The translations under genes and the position numbers were made by a program. Below, in pieces: positions 38,054-48,892 of a DNA stretch of 64,000 bases; within the stretch, counting starts at the first letter, position 1, and each line of letters opens with the position of its first letter. The notes beneath the pieces were generated by a model. That model was not told the DNA's origin, ran no database searches, and saw only the letters and a program-made list of their open reading frames with translations. Origin of the DNA: a bacterium (GTDB taxonomy: Bacteria; Bacillota; Bacilli; Lactobacillales; Streptococcaceae); NCBI GenBank assembly GCA_905221385.1, contig CAJNCV010000010.1:1-64000 (forward strand), in the 5' to 3' direction.

Positions 38054-39394
38054 TCATTCAATTGATAACATTGTCAAAACCTGACGAAAAACTTGATCTT
38101 GACAGGTGGTATTGAGACTAGCATTGGGATAACTTTCAACAGTCTTCATGACGGTATAGAGACCAATACCTCGGTCCTCCCCTTTAGAACTAACTCCAAA
38201 AGAGTAGATTTCAGAAATATCTATGCCCTCTTCTTTGATAGAGTTTTCAATGATAAAGGTCTCCTGTGCCCCATTTTGAAAAAAGGCGATTGAAACATGA
38301 GGTTGACTGGCCTCTGCACTAGCTTCAATAGCATTGTCACAAAGGATAGACACAATGGTTAGAAAATCAAGCAGGCTCATCCCCTCTACCTGAATCTCCT
38401 CTGGAACTTCGACATTAAAGATAATGTTCTTAGCTCTGGCTTTTAGAAATTTTCCTGCTAGAAGACTTTTTAGGGCACGGTCTCGAATATTCACCAATCT
38501 GCCCAGGTCATATTTATTGTCCTGCAATTTCTGGACGGAGTCCTTTAAGACGGAGTCGTAGACCTCTTTTATCTGCCCCATATCCTCCTCTTCAATGCCT
38601 AGGCGTAAGCTGGTCAAGAGATTGGTATAATCATGACGAAAGCTTCGTACTTCCTTGTAGAGCTCCTCTATATGCCGACTATACCGCTCCATGTCTCTAT
38701 AGCGCAAAACCTGCTCTTGGTTCAGTTTTTCCTGAAGTTTTTCCTTCAAGTAGGTATCCAATTTCTTGATAATACCCATAAAAAAGAGCAAGTAAAACAC
38801 CAGAATCAGATGGCGAATAGTGGTTGATTGAATATCTTGTACATATTCTAAATAAGACAAACTTTGCATCACTAGATAGTAGGCTCCCATTATCCAGTTA
38901 ATCTTAGTCAGGGACTTTTGAAAATCTTTATCTAGAATCTCCCTTCTCAAGCTAGTGAAATCATAGTCTAACCATTTCAAAAAGTCTAGAGAAATAAAGC
39001 AAATGAAAATTTTTATAAATAACCAAATAAAAGAGCGGTCATCATACACCTGCCCTTGCCCTAAAAATGGAAGCACAAAATAGGAGACTCCTCTATAAAA
39101 GAGATTCACCAATATCATTGGAAAGAGACCATAAAAGATAAGGAGTTTTTTTGGAAGCCTTCTTAACAATAAGAAAGATAAACCTATGCCGTACAAGGGT
39201 TCCACAAAATAAGATAGGTAAGCATTTCCTACTATATAGCTAATCATTACAAAAACAACTGCCAAAAGTATCTTAAAAAGAAAGGCCTTAAAAACTCTCT
39301 CCAGAGTTAGAACAATTCCATCCACCTTAAAAAATATAAACAATTCCAATCCAGATATCAAAAACGCATATACTATCTTCCAAACTAATTCCAT
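38054..39394 (-). CDS. blpH: BlpC-sensing histidine kinase BlpH
   Basis: 446 residues, HPK10/AgrC type. The N-terminal half has six to seven membrane helices forming the peptide receptor. The H-box is SFRHDYTNLLTSLRLGIEE (phospho-His about residue 253), the N-box CDNAIEASAEA, and the G-box DRGIGLYTVMKTVESYP. The ATPase domain lacks a D-box of classical form, as is usual for this class. Lies 13 nt after blpR. Confidence 0.94.
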   Translation of the reverse strand: MELVWKIVYAFLISGLELFIFFKVDGIVLTLERVFKAFLFKILLAVVFVMISYIVGNAYLSYFVEPLYGIGLSFLLLRRLPKKLLIFYGLFPMILVNLFYRGVSYFVLPFLGQGQVYDDRSFIWLFIKIFICFISLDFLKWLDYDFTSLRREILDKDFQKSLTKINWIMGAYYLVMQSLSYLEYVQDIQSTTIRHLILVFYLLFFMGIIKKLDTYLKEKLQEKLNQEQVLRYRDMERYSRHIEELYKEVRSFRHDYTNLLTSLRLGIEEEDMGQIKEVYDSVLKDSVQKLQDNKYDLGRLVNIRDRALKSLLAGKFLKARAKNIIFNVEVPEEIQVEGMSLLDFLTIVSILCDNAIEASAEASQPHVSIAFFQNGAQETFIIENSIKEEGIDISEIYSFGVSSKGEDRGIGLYTVMKTVESYPNASLNTTCQDQVFRQVLTMLSIE

Positions 39395-39407
39395 TCCATC
39401 ACCTCAC

Positions 39408-40145
39408 TCAGTGTAAGTTATTGATAGCCTCAGACACTTCCCTGATCTTATAACGCGCGATTAGACAGCTTCCACCATTAGGAAAGTAAAGCAGTTTTTC
39501 TTTCTTATCCAAATGCACTACATTGGCTGGATTGATGAGAAAAGAACGATGACACTGCAAGAGACGAGGCTCCTGCTTGAGAACCTCCTCTAGACTCGCC
39601 GTAAATTCCAGCCTATCCGTCTTGGTATAGAGAATAACACGATGGGGTCTTGGGGACGTTTCGAGATAGTAAACCTCTTTAAAAGGATACTGAAATTGAG
39701 CAAATTTTGATTTAAAGTAAAAGCAATCTTCCGCCAGGCTTTTGCTGTCTTGACTATCGGCATAGAGAAGAGCTGTCTCAATACGAGACTCAAACTCCTC
39801 TGCCGAAAGGGCCTTATCAATGTAGTCCAAAGCTGACACTTGGTAGCGAAAGGACAGGGGCATAAACTCTGAGTGAGTTGTCACAAAGACAATCAGGGCA
39901 TAAGGATCTCGATCCCGAATCTTTCTAGCCACCTCTAGCCCCTTCATCTCTTCGTTTCGAATCTCAATGTCCAAAAAGAATAGCTGATGCGCCCCCTTCT
40001 CATGCACCTCTGCCAGCAGTTGGTCTGGTTTCCCAAAGACTTCAAAAGAACTAGGAATGATACTCTGTTTTTTCAAAAGTTTCTCAATCGTCGTTTCAAT
40101 TCTAGCTTGTTGGGAAAAGTCATCTTCTAAAACAAATATTCTCAT
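39408..40145 (-). CDS. blpR: Response regulator BlpR
   Basis: 245 residues: receiver domain (MRIFVLEDDFSQQARIETT; phospho-acceptor Asp in LFFLDIEIRNEEMKGLEV; Lys in ALDYIDKALS) and a C-terminal LytTR DNA-binding domain (YYLETSPRPHRVILYTK; LLQCHRSFLINPANVVHLDK). It binds the direct repeats listed in this window at 31.3, 32.1, 33.8, 33.9 and 40.6 kb. Confidence 0.95.
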   Translation of the reverse strand: MRIFVLEDDFSQQARIETTIEKLLKKQSIIPSSFEVFGKPDQLLAEVHEKGAHQLFFLDIEIRNEEMKGLEVARKIRDRDPYALIVFVTTHSEFMPLSFRYQVSALDYIDKALSAEEFESRIETALLYADSQDSKSLAEDCFYFKSKFAQFQYPFKEVYYLETSPRPHRVILYTKTDRLEFTASLEEVLKQEPRLLQCHRSFLINPANVVHLDKKEKLLYFPNGGSCLIARYKIREVSEAINNLH

Positions 40146-40149
40146 CTTC

Positions 40150-40488
40150 TTACTCTCCTTGTTTCAACCATTTTTGGCGAATGTCTCTATAGCGACGTCT
40201 GGCATACTGAACAGCATATCGACCTTCTTCTCCAAGAAAAAGAGTCTTTCTTTGGATATCCATGGATTTTACTCGTTCAAGGTTGACCAGACAATTTCGA
40301 TGACATCTCGTCAAGGTTTCTCCATATTGTTTCTCAAGATTGCTTAAATTTTGAAATAGATCAAAGCTAGCGTTTTCTGTAACAATCTGTACGGTATGGG
40401 CTTTACTTGGATGCGTTTGGATATAGTAGATATCCTTTATGTTTAATTTGAAAATTTCTTTCTCTTTTTGGATGATAATGTAGTTCAT
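40150..40488 (-). CDS. blpS: BlpS, LytTR-only regulator
   Basis: 112 residues: a LytTR DNA-binding domain without receiver (DIYYIQTHPSKAHTVQIVTE; TRCHRNCLVNLERVKSMDIQ). In the pneumococcal locus it stands in front of blpR, as here (4 nt apart). It may modulate BlpR at the same sites; its role is less well defined than BlpR's. Confidence 0.9.
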   Translation of the reverse strand: MNYIIIQKEKEIFKLNIKDIYYIQTHPSKAHTVQIVTENASFDLFQNLSNLEKQYGETLTRCHRNCLVNLERVKSMDIQRKTLFLGEEGRYAVQYARRRYRDIRQKWLKQGE

Positions 40489-40638
40489 GGATAAAACCTC
40501 CTAAAAAGAGGATAGCATAAGTCTAGAAACTATTTTTCACCAAATCCTAAACGGTTCTCAAAAATTCCTAAAGTGTCGAATCATTCGTAAAATAGCTATG
40601 ATAATCTTACAATTATTTTATCATAAAATCCTGCAATT

Positions 40639-40670
40639 ACCATTCAGGAAATTTCAATGACAATTAAAGC
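40639..40670 (+). promoter_or_regulatory. BlpR-type direct repeat upstream of blpT
   Basis: ACCATTCAGGA (40639-40649) and ACAATTAAAGC (40660-40670), 21-bp period. The second repeat is weaker and no good -10 sits 29 nt beyond; the nearest candidate, TATGAT (40706-40711), is 35 nt away. Confidence 0.7.
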
Positions 40671-40767
40671 TTTGAAGGTAAAAAAAAGAGTTAAAAGTGA
40701 TAAGCTATGATTATAGAAAGACAATCACTTGAAACAACTTTAGAACCATCACAAAGGAGGCATTCTC

Positions 40768-41097
40768 ATGACGGATACAGACCCTATCAAAACAGCTCAG
40801 ACTTTGATTACTGACTTAAATAAAGCTTACCAAGTCTGCAAACAGGCAACAGCTGACGACGTTCGCTTTCAGGAGCAATTAAACTCTATTCTTCTCTTTC
40901 TCTCTAAAGCTGAGACAGTGGATAATCGATTCTTGATTGAACTGGAAAAATTTTACCAGACTTCCAGTCTTCTCATGGGCCTCAGTGCTCTCGAACCAGA
41001 TGCTCCTACTCGCGCCGCTTGGCGGGCCTATGACCGTTTTCACTTTGACCAAGTCAAGACCAAATTGAGTCTCTACGGACCAACCATTATCTTATAA
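40768..41097 (+). CDS. blpT: BlpT, small conserved blp-locus protein
   Basis: 109 residues, soluble and mostly helical (IKTAQTLITDLNKAYQVCKQ; FLIELEKFYQTSSLLMGLSA; ending KLSLYGPTIIL). No known domain. It occupies the conserved blpT position at the edge of the blp locus, divergent from blpSRH, with AAAGGAGG before the ATG and a BlpR-type repeat 98 nt upstream. Function unknown. Confidence 0.85.
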   Translation: MTDTDPIKTAQTLITDLNKAYQVCKQATADDVRFQEQLNSILLFLSKAETVDNRFLIELEKFYQTSSLLMGLSALEPDAPTRAAWRAYDRFHFDQVKTKLSLYGPTIIL

Positions 41098-41198
41098 TAC
41101 TCTTCGAACATCTCTTCAAACCACGTTAACCTTAAAACTAGGGTTTGAGTAACCTGTGGCTAGCTTTTTGGTTTAATTTTTGATGTTCATTGAATATA
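41097..41198. repeat. Degenerate BOX element (boxA-boxC, no boxB)
   Basis: ATACTCTTCGAACATCTC begins at the last base of the blpT stop codon. A shortened, diverged boxC follows (TTTGAGTAACCTGTGGCTAG; ending GTTCATTGAATATA). Similar ends to the full element at 2924-3074, but the boxB hairpin is absent. Confidence 0.8.
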
Positions 41199-41206
41199 CG
41201 TAAAAA

Positions 41207-41240
41207 AAATAAGTTGAGTGAACTTGTACTCAACTTATTT
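41207..41240. terminator. Bidirectional terminator between blpT and ecsB
   Basis: A perfect 13-bp stem AAATAAGTTGAGT / ACTCAACTTATTT with an 8-nt loop, with T-runs on both sides. Confidence 0.85.
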
Positions 41241-41260
41241 TTTATCTAATCCTATAAGAT

Positions 41261-42310
41261 TTAGTCCTGCATCTGACGTTTCACCTGATAAGGCAGGTAC
41301 AAGACTTGTAAAACTAAACCAGCACCCAGCAAGGCTAGGAGGGCCTGTTTTTCTTGGAAAGTCACAAGGCCGACGACCAATTCCACTATCAAGACGAAAC
41401 TGGTCAATCCTCTGACTACAGCCTGCAACCCTCTTTCCTTTTGTCCCTTGTCTAGTGGGAAGAGCTGGGTCAAGTATTGGTAATCAAAGGCATGATAGAG
41501 GACCAGTAACTGAAAGAGCAAGAGGTAGTTAAACAGAACCACTACTGCCGTCGCTATCCAAGCTTGCTCGATAAAGATCACAGCTAACAAGGATAGGAGC
41601 AAGAGGCGCAAACTGAGGGCAAAGAGATCTCCATTTCGCAGATAAGAACGGAGATAGAGATTTTGCCAGATCTTGCCAGGCACTTTCTGAACTACTTTAA
41701 GGATGAAATCCAGATAAGCACGACGTTTGACACTATTTGAAACGCCCTTGACCTGAGTAAAGAGAGCAAAGAAACGAAGCAAGACTTGCTTGCGTTTGCT
41801 TTCTTGGGCGATCACATAGTCCCAGTCAAGTCCATTGTCAGTAAAAAATTTACTGGCTTTTTGGCGAAAGACTAGATATTTCCCAGCTCCCAATAAAAGC
41901 ACATAGATGAGAAAGACTGGCAAGCCATAGCCCATGGCTAAAAACAAGGGTGCAAATAAGAATAAGCAGAGGGTCTGCACCAAAAGCCAAAAGACTAGTG
42001 AGCGCACTGTCTGCCTTTTGAGGTGGGACTTAACCTCCTCTTCACTGACTAAAAGAAAGAGTTTGTCAGGTCCTTCCATGTAGGTCGCGATTCCTCCCCA
42101 AGCCAAAAGCAAGGCCGATACAATCCCTAAAAACAAGAGGATAGGCCAGTGGTTTTCAGGAAAATGTTGCAGGAGTTGACTGTACTGGTAAGCTAGAAAA
42201 CCGATAAGAACTAGCAGGAACAAGACAAAGTGGTCATTAAGAACATAGCGCAGATAACCGACACACTCCTTACGAAAAGCCTGCTTTCGCTTTAAAAACA
42301 AGTCTTTCAT
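41261..42310 (-). CDS. ecsB: ABC transporter permease, EcsB family
   Basis: 349 residues with about nine hydrophobic segments, of the EcsB type (FLKRKQAFRKECVGYLRYVL at the start). EcsAB affects protein secretion, competence and membrane proteolysis in Bacillus; the substrate is uncertain. Overlaps ecsA by 4 nt, so it is the partner of that ATPase. Confidence 0.88.
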   Translation of the reverse strand: MKDLFLKRKQAFRKECVGYLRYVLNDHFVLFLLVLIGFLAYQYSQLLQHFPENHWPILLFLGIVSALLLAWGGIATYMEGPDKLFLLVSEEEVKSHLKRQTVRSLVFWLLVQTLCLFLFAPLFLAMGYGLPVFLIYVLLLGAGKYLVFRQKASKFFTDNGLDWDYVIAQESKRKQVLLRFFALFTQVKGVSNSVKRRAYLDFILKVVQKVPGKIWQNLYLRSYLRNGDLFALSLRLLLLSLLAVIFIEQAWIATAVVVLFNYLLLFQLLVLYHAFDYQYLTQLFPLDKGQKERGLQAVVRGLTSFVLIVELVVGLVTFQEKQALLALLGAGLVLQVLYLPYQVKRQMQD

Positions 42311-43038
42311 AGCTCCTCCTCTTTGGTCAGAGCCAAGTAAATGTCATTCAAACTCGCTTCAGGCATGCTAAAGGTCTCGCGCAGTTGCTGGAGGTTCCCC
42401 TGAGCCCGCACCTCCCCCTTGTGGAGAATAACAAAGGCATCACACATCTTCTCCGCCGAATCCAAAACATGGGTACTCATGAGAATGGACTTGCCTTTTT
42501 GCTTTTCTACTTCTAGAAGCTGAATCAAGTCAGAAATGGCCAAAGGATCGAGCCCAAGGAAAGGCTCATCAACGATGAAAAGACTCGGATCTACGACAAA
42601 GGCACAGATAATCATGACCTTCTGCTTCATCCCTTTGGAAAAATGCACTGGGAACCAGTCTAATTTTTGATCCAAACGAAACATTTTTAACAAAGATTCT
42701 ACTCGCTCAAAAGCCACTTTTTGCTCAATACCATAGGCCATGGCAACCGTCTCGATATGCTCTCTGAGGGTCAATTCCTCATACAGACTAGGCGTTTCTG
42801 GGATATACCCAATCTGCTTGCGATAGTTGGTCGCATCTTCTCGCAGGGTGAGACCGTTAATCTTGATTTCTCCACTGTAAGGTGTCAACAGACCAATAAT
42901 CTCATTGATTGTCGTTGATTTCCCAGCACCGTTGAGCCCAATCAAACCGACCAACTGCCCACTTTCAACTGCAAAGGACACATCTTTCAAGACAGGAACG
43001 TGAACATAGCCTCCTGTCAGGTTTTTAATTTCTAACAT
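42307..43038 (-). CDS. ecsA: ABC transporter ATP-binding protein, EcsA family
   Basis: 243 residues. Walker A GLNGAGKSTT (about residues 36-45), Q-loop IGYIPETPSLYEELT, the signature region HFSKGMKQKV, Walker B LFIVDEPFLGLDP and switch His in STHVLDSAE. Divergent from hit. Confidence 0.92.
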   Translation of the reverse strand: MLEIKNLTGGYVHVPVLKDVSFAVESGQLVGLIGLNGAGKSTTINEIIGLLTPYSGEIKINGLTLREDATNYRKQIGYIPETPSLYEELTLREHIETVAMAYGIEQKVAFERVESLLKMFRLDQKLDWFPVHFSKGMKQKVMIICAFVVDPSLFIVDEPFLGLDPLAISDLIQLLEVEKQKGKSILMSTHVLDSAEKMCDAFVILHKGEVRAQGNLQQLRETFSMPEASLNDIYLALTKEEEL

Positions 43039-43105
43039 ATTTTCTCCGAATCTGGTATAATGTAGCTATATTATATCAAAATTCAATACAGTAGAGGTGG
43101 ATTTT

Positions 43106-43516
43106 ATGTCAGATTGCATTTTTTGTAAGATCATCGCAGGGGAGATTCCTGCTTCAAAAGTATACGAGGATGAGCAGGTTCTTGCCTTTCTTGATATCTC
43201 TCAAGTAACACCTGGACACACCTTAGTCGTGCCAAAAGAGCACTATCGCAATCTTTTGGAGATGGATGCTGCCAGCGCCAGCCAACTCTTTGCCAAAGTA
43301 CCAACAGTGGCTCAAAAAGTCATGAAGGCTACCAAGGCTGTCGGCATGAATATCATTGCCAATTGCGAGGAAGTCGCTGGTCAAACGGTCTTTCATACCC
43401 ATGTGCACCTCGTACCTCGCTACGGTGCAGAAGATGACCTCAAGATTGACTTTATCGCCCACGAACCTGACTTTAACAAACTTGCCCAAGTCGCTGAAAC
43501 CATTAGAAACGCTTAA
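43106..43516 (+). CDS. hit: HIT family nucleotide hydrolase/transferase
   Basis: 136 residues. CIFCKIIAGEIPASKVYED opens the HIT fold and HTHVHLVPRY is the catalytic histidine triad. Start ATG at 43106 because GAGGTGG lies 5 nt upstream; an ATG three codons earlier overlaps it. A TATAAT about 50 nt upstream probably drives it. Family members split adenosine nucleotide-amine or dinucleotide bonds. Confidence 0.92.
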   Translation: MSDCIFCKIIAGEIPASKVYEDEQVLAFLDISQVTPGHTLVVPKEHYRNLLEMDAASASQLFAKVPTVAQKVMKATKAVGMNIIANCEEVAGQTVFHTHVHLVPRYGAEDDLKIDFIAHEPDFNKLAQVAETIRNA

Positions 43517-43525
43517 GGAGTTGCC

Positions 43526-43804
43526 ATGAAACTATCAAATCTACTGCTATTCGCAGGAGCTGCAGCTGGAAGTTATTTTGTCGTAAAAAATCGCCAAGCC
43601 ATCACAGAGGAGTTGCTGGATACTAGCGACCGTGTCGAGGCCATCAAGGAGGATTTGGATGTTATTCAAAACAGCCTACAAATCATCGACCAACAAAAAG
43701 CCCTCATCAAGGAATACCAAAAAGATTTGACCTACAAGTTCAAAGTCTTAGAAAAGGATTTCCAAACCAGAATGGCAGTCCTCCAAGAAGAAAAACAAGG
43801 ATAA
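43526..43804 (+). CDS. Small membrane-anchored coiled-coil protein
   Basis: 92 residues: a short N-terminal hydrophobic helix (NLLLFAGAAAGSYFVVKN) and a charged coiled coil (LLDTSDRVEAIKEDLDVIQN to the end). A streptococcal hypothetical always found after the HIT gene; 9 nt after hit with AAGGAG before the ATG. Function unknown. Confidence 0.8.
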   Translation: MKLSNLLLFAGAAAGSYFVVKNRQAITEELLDTSDRVEAIKEDLDVIQNSLQIIDQQKALIKEYQKDLTYKFKVLEKDFQTRMAVLQEEKQG

Positions 43805-43873
43805 GAGAGTCTCCAACTTTCCTTAAACTCTTTTTTGGATACTAGGTTTGAACAGAAAAAGGAGGGAATGAAA

Positions 43874-44527
43874 GTGAAACAGTTTTTAAAAGTTCTAGCG
43901 AAGGTCATCGCGATCCCTTGTGGTTGCCTCTGCCTGCTTGCAGCCTTGGCATTTCTACTACTGATGAATCTTTTCAAGGCCTCACCGAGTGACATCCAAA
44001 AAGGGAATGACGACTTAAAACAAATCTTTATCTCTCTTGACATGCCTCCTGAAAAAGTAGAATCAAATGGAAGGTATCAATTTGAGGGTGGAGGCTTACA
44101 TTTTTATGTTACTTTCTCAGATGAGGTCATCAATAGCCACCCCGTCCTAAAAGAAAGTCCAAAACTCACCAAAAAACGACTCGAAGTCTATGTCCTCCAG
44201 ACAGGAGAGATTTCCTACTATAAAGTAGGGGATAACTTGTTCAATCATGGCTTATTCCAATTTTTAGAGAAGGAAAGTGAAAAGTATTTCCAAGAAAAAG
44301 GAAAGAAATTTAACCCTAATTACTCACTTCTCTTTTGGGATGATCAGGAAAGTCTTAAAAAGGGAATTACATTCTATGAAAAAGCTTTGACTTTGGTGGA
44401 GATTCAGGATAATTCGGCAATCAACCACATTGATACCATCACCGTGAGATCTGGTAAAGAAGCAGAAATCAAGCAACTCATTCAGGAGATGGATGCGGCT
44501 GGCTTGCTCACTCAAAAGTACAAATAG
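43874..44527 (+). CDS. Unrecognised secreted or membrane-anchored protein
   Basis: 217 residues: an N-terminal hydrophobic segment (CGCLCLLAALAFLLLMNLF) followed by an extracytoplasmic domain of about 180 residues (YQFEGGGLHFYVTFSDEVIN; YYKVGDNLFNHGLFQFLEKE). Not recognised. The start is GTG at 43874, 8 nt from GGAGG; the ATG two codons earlier is only 2 nt from it. C37/C39-type cysteines are near the membrane but no lipobox is in the right context. Confidence 0.7.
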   Translation: MKQFLKVLAKVIAIPCGCLCLLAALAFLLLMNLFKASPSDIQKGNDDLKQIFISLDMPPEKVESNGRYQFEGGGLHFYVTFSDEVINSHPVLKESPKLTKKRLEVYVLQTGEISYYKVGDNLFNHGLFQFLEKESEKYFQEKGKKFNPNYSLLFWDDQESLKKGITFYEKALTLVEIQDNSAINHIDTITVRSGKEAEIKQLIQEMDAAGLLTQKYK

Positions 44528-44578
44528 TAGACTAACTGGAAAATGATTTTTCGACACTAAATTTTTAATGATAACAAA

Positions 44579-44600
44579 AAAAGAGCCCATCGGCTCTTTT
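44579..44600. terminator. Bidirectional terminator between the 217-residue gene and dnaJ
   Basis: AAAAGAGCC-CATC-GGCTCTTTT with T-runs on both strands. Confidence 0.85.
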
Positions 44601-44604
44601 TGTT

Positions 44605-45741
44605 TTATTCTCCTTCAAAGGCATCTTTTATATGGTCAAAGAAGCCTTTTTTCTTTGGATTGACTTTCAAGTCACATGCAGCCGCGAACTCTTTAAGGGC
44701 TGCTTTTTGGCGGTCGTTCAAACCTGTCGGAGTCACGACATTGACAGTTACGTATTGGTCACCAACGGCACCGCCACGAAGGCTCGGTGCTCCCTTGCCA
44801 CGTAGACGGAATTTCTTACCTACCTGAGTTCCCTCTGGAATGACCAATTCAACATCACCATGCACGGTTGGAATTTCCACAGTATCCCCAAGAGCTGCTT
44901 GGACAATATTGAGATTCAACTTGTAGAAAATAGTTGTTCCTTCACGTTCAAACTTATCGCTAGCTTCTACTGAAACCACCACGTACAAGTCTCCGTAAGG
45001 CCCACCGTTAAAGCCTGCTTCACCTTGACCCGCGAGACGGATTTGTTGGCCTGTTTCCACACCAGCAGGGATTTTTACATGTACGCTATGAGCTTGTTTT
45101 TCATGACCTGTTCCGTGACAAGTTGTACATGGATCTTTGATTTCTTTTCCGCGACCATGACAAACATCACAGGTTACTTGGCGGCGCATCATACCAAGCG
45201 GAGTCTGCGTATCGACATTAATGACACCAGCGCCATGACAGCGTCCACAAGTGACTGGACTTGTTCCTGGTTTAGCACCAGATCCATTACATGTACGACA
45301 GCTAGCTTCACGATTGTATTTAACTTCTTTTTCCGTTCCGAAGATGGCTTCTTCAAAGGTCAAGTTCACACGATACTGGAGGTCATCCCCTTGACGAGGA
45401 GCGTTTGGATTGCGTGAAGCTCCGCCTCCCCCGAAGAAACTTGAGAAAATATCTTCAAAACCACCGAAGCCACCTGCTCCGTCAAAGCCGCCAAAACCGC
45501 CAGCACCACCAAAGCCACCGTTGGCACCTGCGGCACCATATTGGTCGTAGGCAGCACGTTTTTGGTCGTCACTCAAAGTCTCATAGGCTTCTTGAACTTC
45601 CTTGTACTTTTCCTCAGCACCAGGCTCCTTGTTGATATCTGGGTGGTATTTTTTCGAAAGCTTACGATAAGCCTTTTTGATCTCGTCTGCCGAAGCGTTT
45701 TTTGACACCCCCAGACGATCATAAAATTCAGTATTGTTCAT
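44605..45741 (-). CDS. dnaJ: Chaperone DnaJ
   Basis: DnaK co-chaperone. 378 residues: J domain (residues 5-68) with HPD, a Gly/Phe-rich stretch ([14 protein letters not shown]), four zinc-binding CxxCxGxG repeats ([32 protein letters not shown]), and a substrate-binding C-terminal domain. Last gene of the hrcA operon, but separated from dnaK by a 526-bp gap. Confidence 0.97.
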   Translation of the reverse strand: MNNTEFYDRLGVSKNASADEIKKAYRKLSKKYHPDINKEPGAEEKYKEVQEAYETLSDDQKRAAYDQYGAAGANGGFGGAGGFGGFDGAGGFGGFEDIFSSFFGGGGASRNPNAPRQGDDLQYRVNLTFEEAIFGTEKEVKYNREASCRTCNGSGAKPGTSPVTCGRCHGAGVINVDTQTPLGMMRRQVTCDVCHGRGKEIKDPCTTCHGTGHEKQAHSVHVKIPAGVETGQQIRLAGQGEAGFNGGPYGDLYVVVSVEASDKFEREGTTIFYKLNLNIVQAALGDTVEIPTVHGDVELVIPEGTQVGKKFRLRGKGAPSLRGGAVGDQYVTVNVVTPTGLNDRQKAALKEFAAACDLKVNPKKKGFFDHIKDAFEGE

Positions 45742-46267
45742 AATTCAAGATACAAAGGGCGTCAAACGGACACAGTCAAAATAGGAGTTTTGACGACGGA
45801 CGCTTACGTCCTAGAAAAAACTATCTTTTTGACACAGTCCGTAGCCCGTGTTCAGTTACTCGAACACCCTTATTCCTTTCTATTAATCTTACGGAACGAA
45901 ACCTCAATTTAGGTCGGGTTCAATTCCTTTCTTTCATATTGATGAGACAAAACCCAAATAAATGAGATTCAGTCCCTTTTTTATCGAAAAACAGAGGCTG
46001 GGTTGCAACCTCTGGATTTCTTCCTATCATTACGACGTTCAAAAACAAAGTCTATTATACTTTGTTTTTGAACTAGTAAGGCGTTTAGGTAAATCGCCGT
46101 AGCGATTGCCGTAGAATGACAATCACTTTAGTGATTAGTCATTATTAACGAGTTGGGCTTAACTGAGTTTCGGCTAAAAACTTCGGAAAAAAGATAAGCC
46201 ATCTTTTGTGCATCGCACAAGGCGATGGCTTCCTATTTTTCTTTCGTTTTCTTAACGCCTCAACATC
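45742..46267. repeat. dnaK-dnaJ intergenic hairpin cluster (526 bp)
   Basis: No gene found. At least five inverted repeats can be seen: GTCAAAA-TAGGAG-TTTTGAC near 45780; CAGAGG / CCTCTG (45992-46014); a perfect 14-bp stem with 9-nt loop at 46037-46073, whose minus-strand loop holds TATAAT; AATCACT-TT-AGTGATT (46115-46143, extended by AATGAC / GTCATT); and the dnaK terminator hairpin (46198-46229). An outer inverted pair ACGGAC / GTCCGT also encloses 45770-45850. Confidence 0.7.
46186..46229 (-). terminator. Probable terminator of dnaK
   Basis: On the minus strand GCCATC / GATGGC enclosing GTGC-GAT-GCAC, followed by TTATCTTTTTT, 39 nt after the dnaK stop. It would split dnaK from dnaJ unless read through. 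Confidence 0.65.
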
Positions 46268-48103
<1,836 letters not shown>

Positions 48104-48127
48104 TTAAATTTTATATTCTTTCTTTTT

Positions 48128-48240
48128 GATACTCTTCTTAGGTGGCGGCGCCGTCAGAGCTTGACTCGTCAATCTCTTTGACTAAACTTTGAGCCTAAGG
48201 TCTCAAAGTTTGCGCAAATAGCGCCACGGCGAAGAGTATC
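48128..48240. repeat. 113-bp palindromic element between grpE and dnaK
   Basis: Ends in perfect 10-bp inverted repeats (GATACTCTTC / GAAGAGTATC), followed inward by related GGTGGCGGCGC / GCGCCACGGC. The centre holds a second palindrome, AAACTTTGAG..CTCAAAGTTT (48184-48211), whose 20-bp core also occurs between infB and rbfA. The whole can fold into one long stem. It has no open frame and no clear target duplication. Confidence 0.65.
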
Positions 48241-48338
48241 GTCTTTTGTTTGCTTCGCTCACTATTGCAAAGCTGAACAATTTCTTATCTTTCTTCATAG
48301 TTTATTGTCGTTTCGGACAAGTTTTTAAGTTCTCTAGC

Positions 48339-48854
48339 CTAGTTATATACTACTACCATGGCTGGGCGTAGGATGCGGTCATGGAGTTTGTAGCCTTTTT
48401 GGAAGACTTGAGCGATGGTGTCTGCTGGGTGTTCATCGTCTGCTGGGAGAGTTTGGATGGCCATATGGTAGTTATGGTCAAATTCACCGTCAGCTGCGAT
48501 TTCTTCAATTCCTTCTTCTTTCAAAGCGTGAATCAAGCTTTCTTGCACCATTTCCAAGCCCTTCTTCACATCATCTGTCAATCCTTCAACGGCGAGGGCA
48601 CGTTCTAGGTTGTCGAGCGATGGTAGGATTGCTTTTCCTAGGTCTTGGCTACGATAGCGTTGCAAGTTTTGACGCTCTTCATTGGCACGGCGTTGGATAT
48701 TTTGCATTTCTGCATGAGCACGAAGGTATTTATTCTCAAACTCATCCGCACGTTCATTTGCCAAGTCCAACTCAGACTTTTCAGGAGTTGCTTCTTCTGT
48801 CGTTTCGACAACTTCCTCTTCTTTTACTTCTTCGTTTTTTATTTCCTCAGACAT
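48339..48854 (-). CDS. grpE: Nucleotide exchange factor GrpE
   Basis: 171 residues: an acidic N-terminus ([20 protein letters not shown]), a long coiled coil ([20 protein letters not shown]) and the beta-domain that opens DnaK ([20 protein letters not shown]). Start ATG at 48854 with AAGGAGG 7 nt upstream; the longer frame overlaps hrcA. Confidence 0.95.
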   Translation of the reverse strand: MSEEIKNEEVKEEEVVETTEEATPEKSELDLANERADEFENKYLRAHAEMQNIQRRANEERQNLQRYRSQDLGKAILPSLDNLERALAVEGLTDDVKKGLEMVQESLIHALKEEGIEEIAADGEFDHNYHMAIQTLPADDEHPADTIAQVFQKGYKLHDRILRPAMVVVYN

Positions 48855-48892
48855 TTTTCGCCTCCTTTTTAGGAATTTATGTAATTTCATGT

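Noticed and set aside
48128-48240. Insertion sequence remnant
   Set aside because: Has inverted ends but no transposase trace and no visible target duplication; kept only as a palindromic element.
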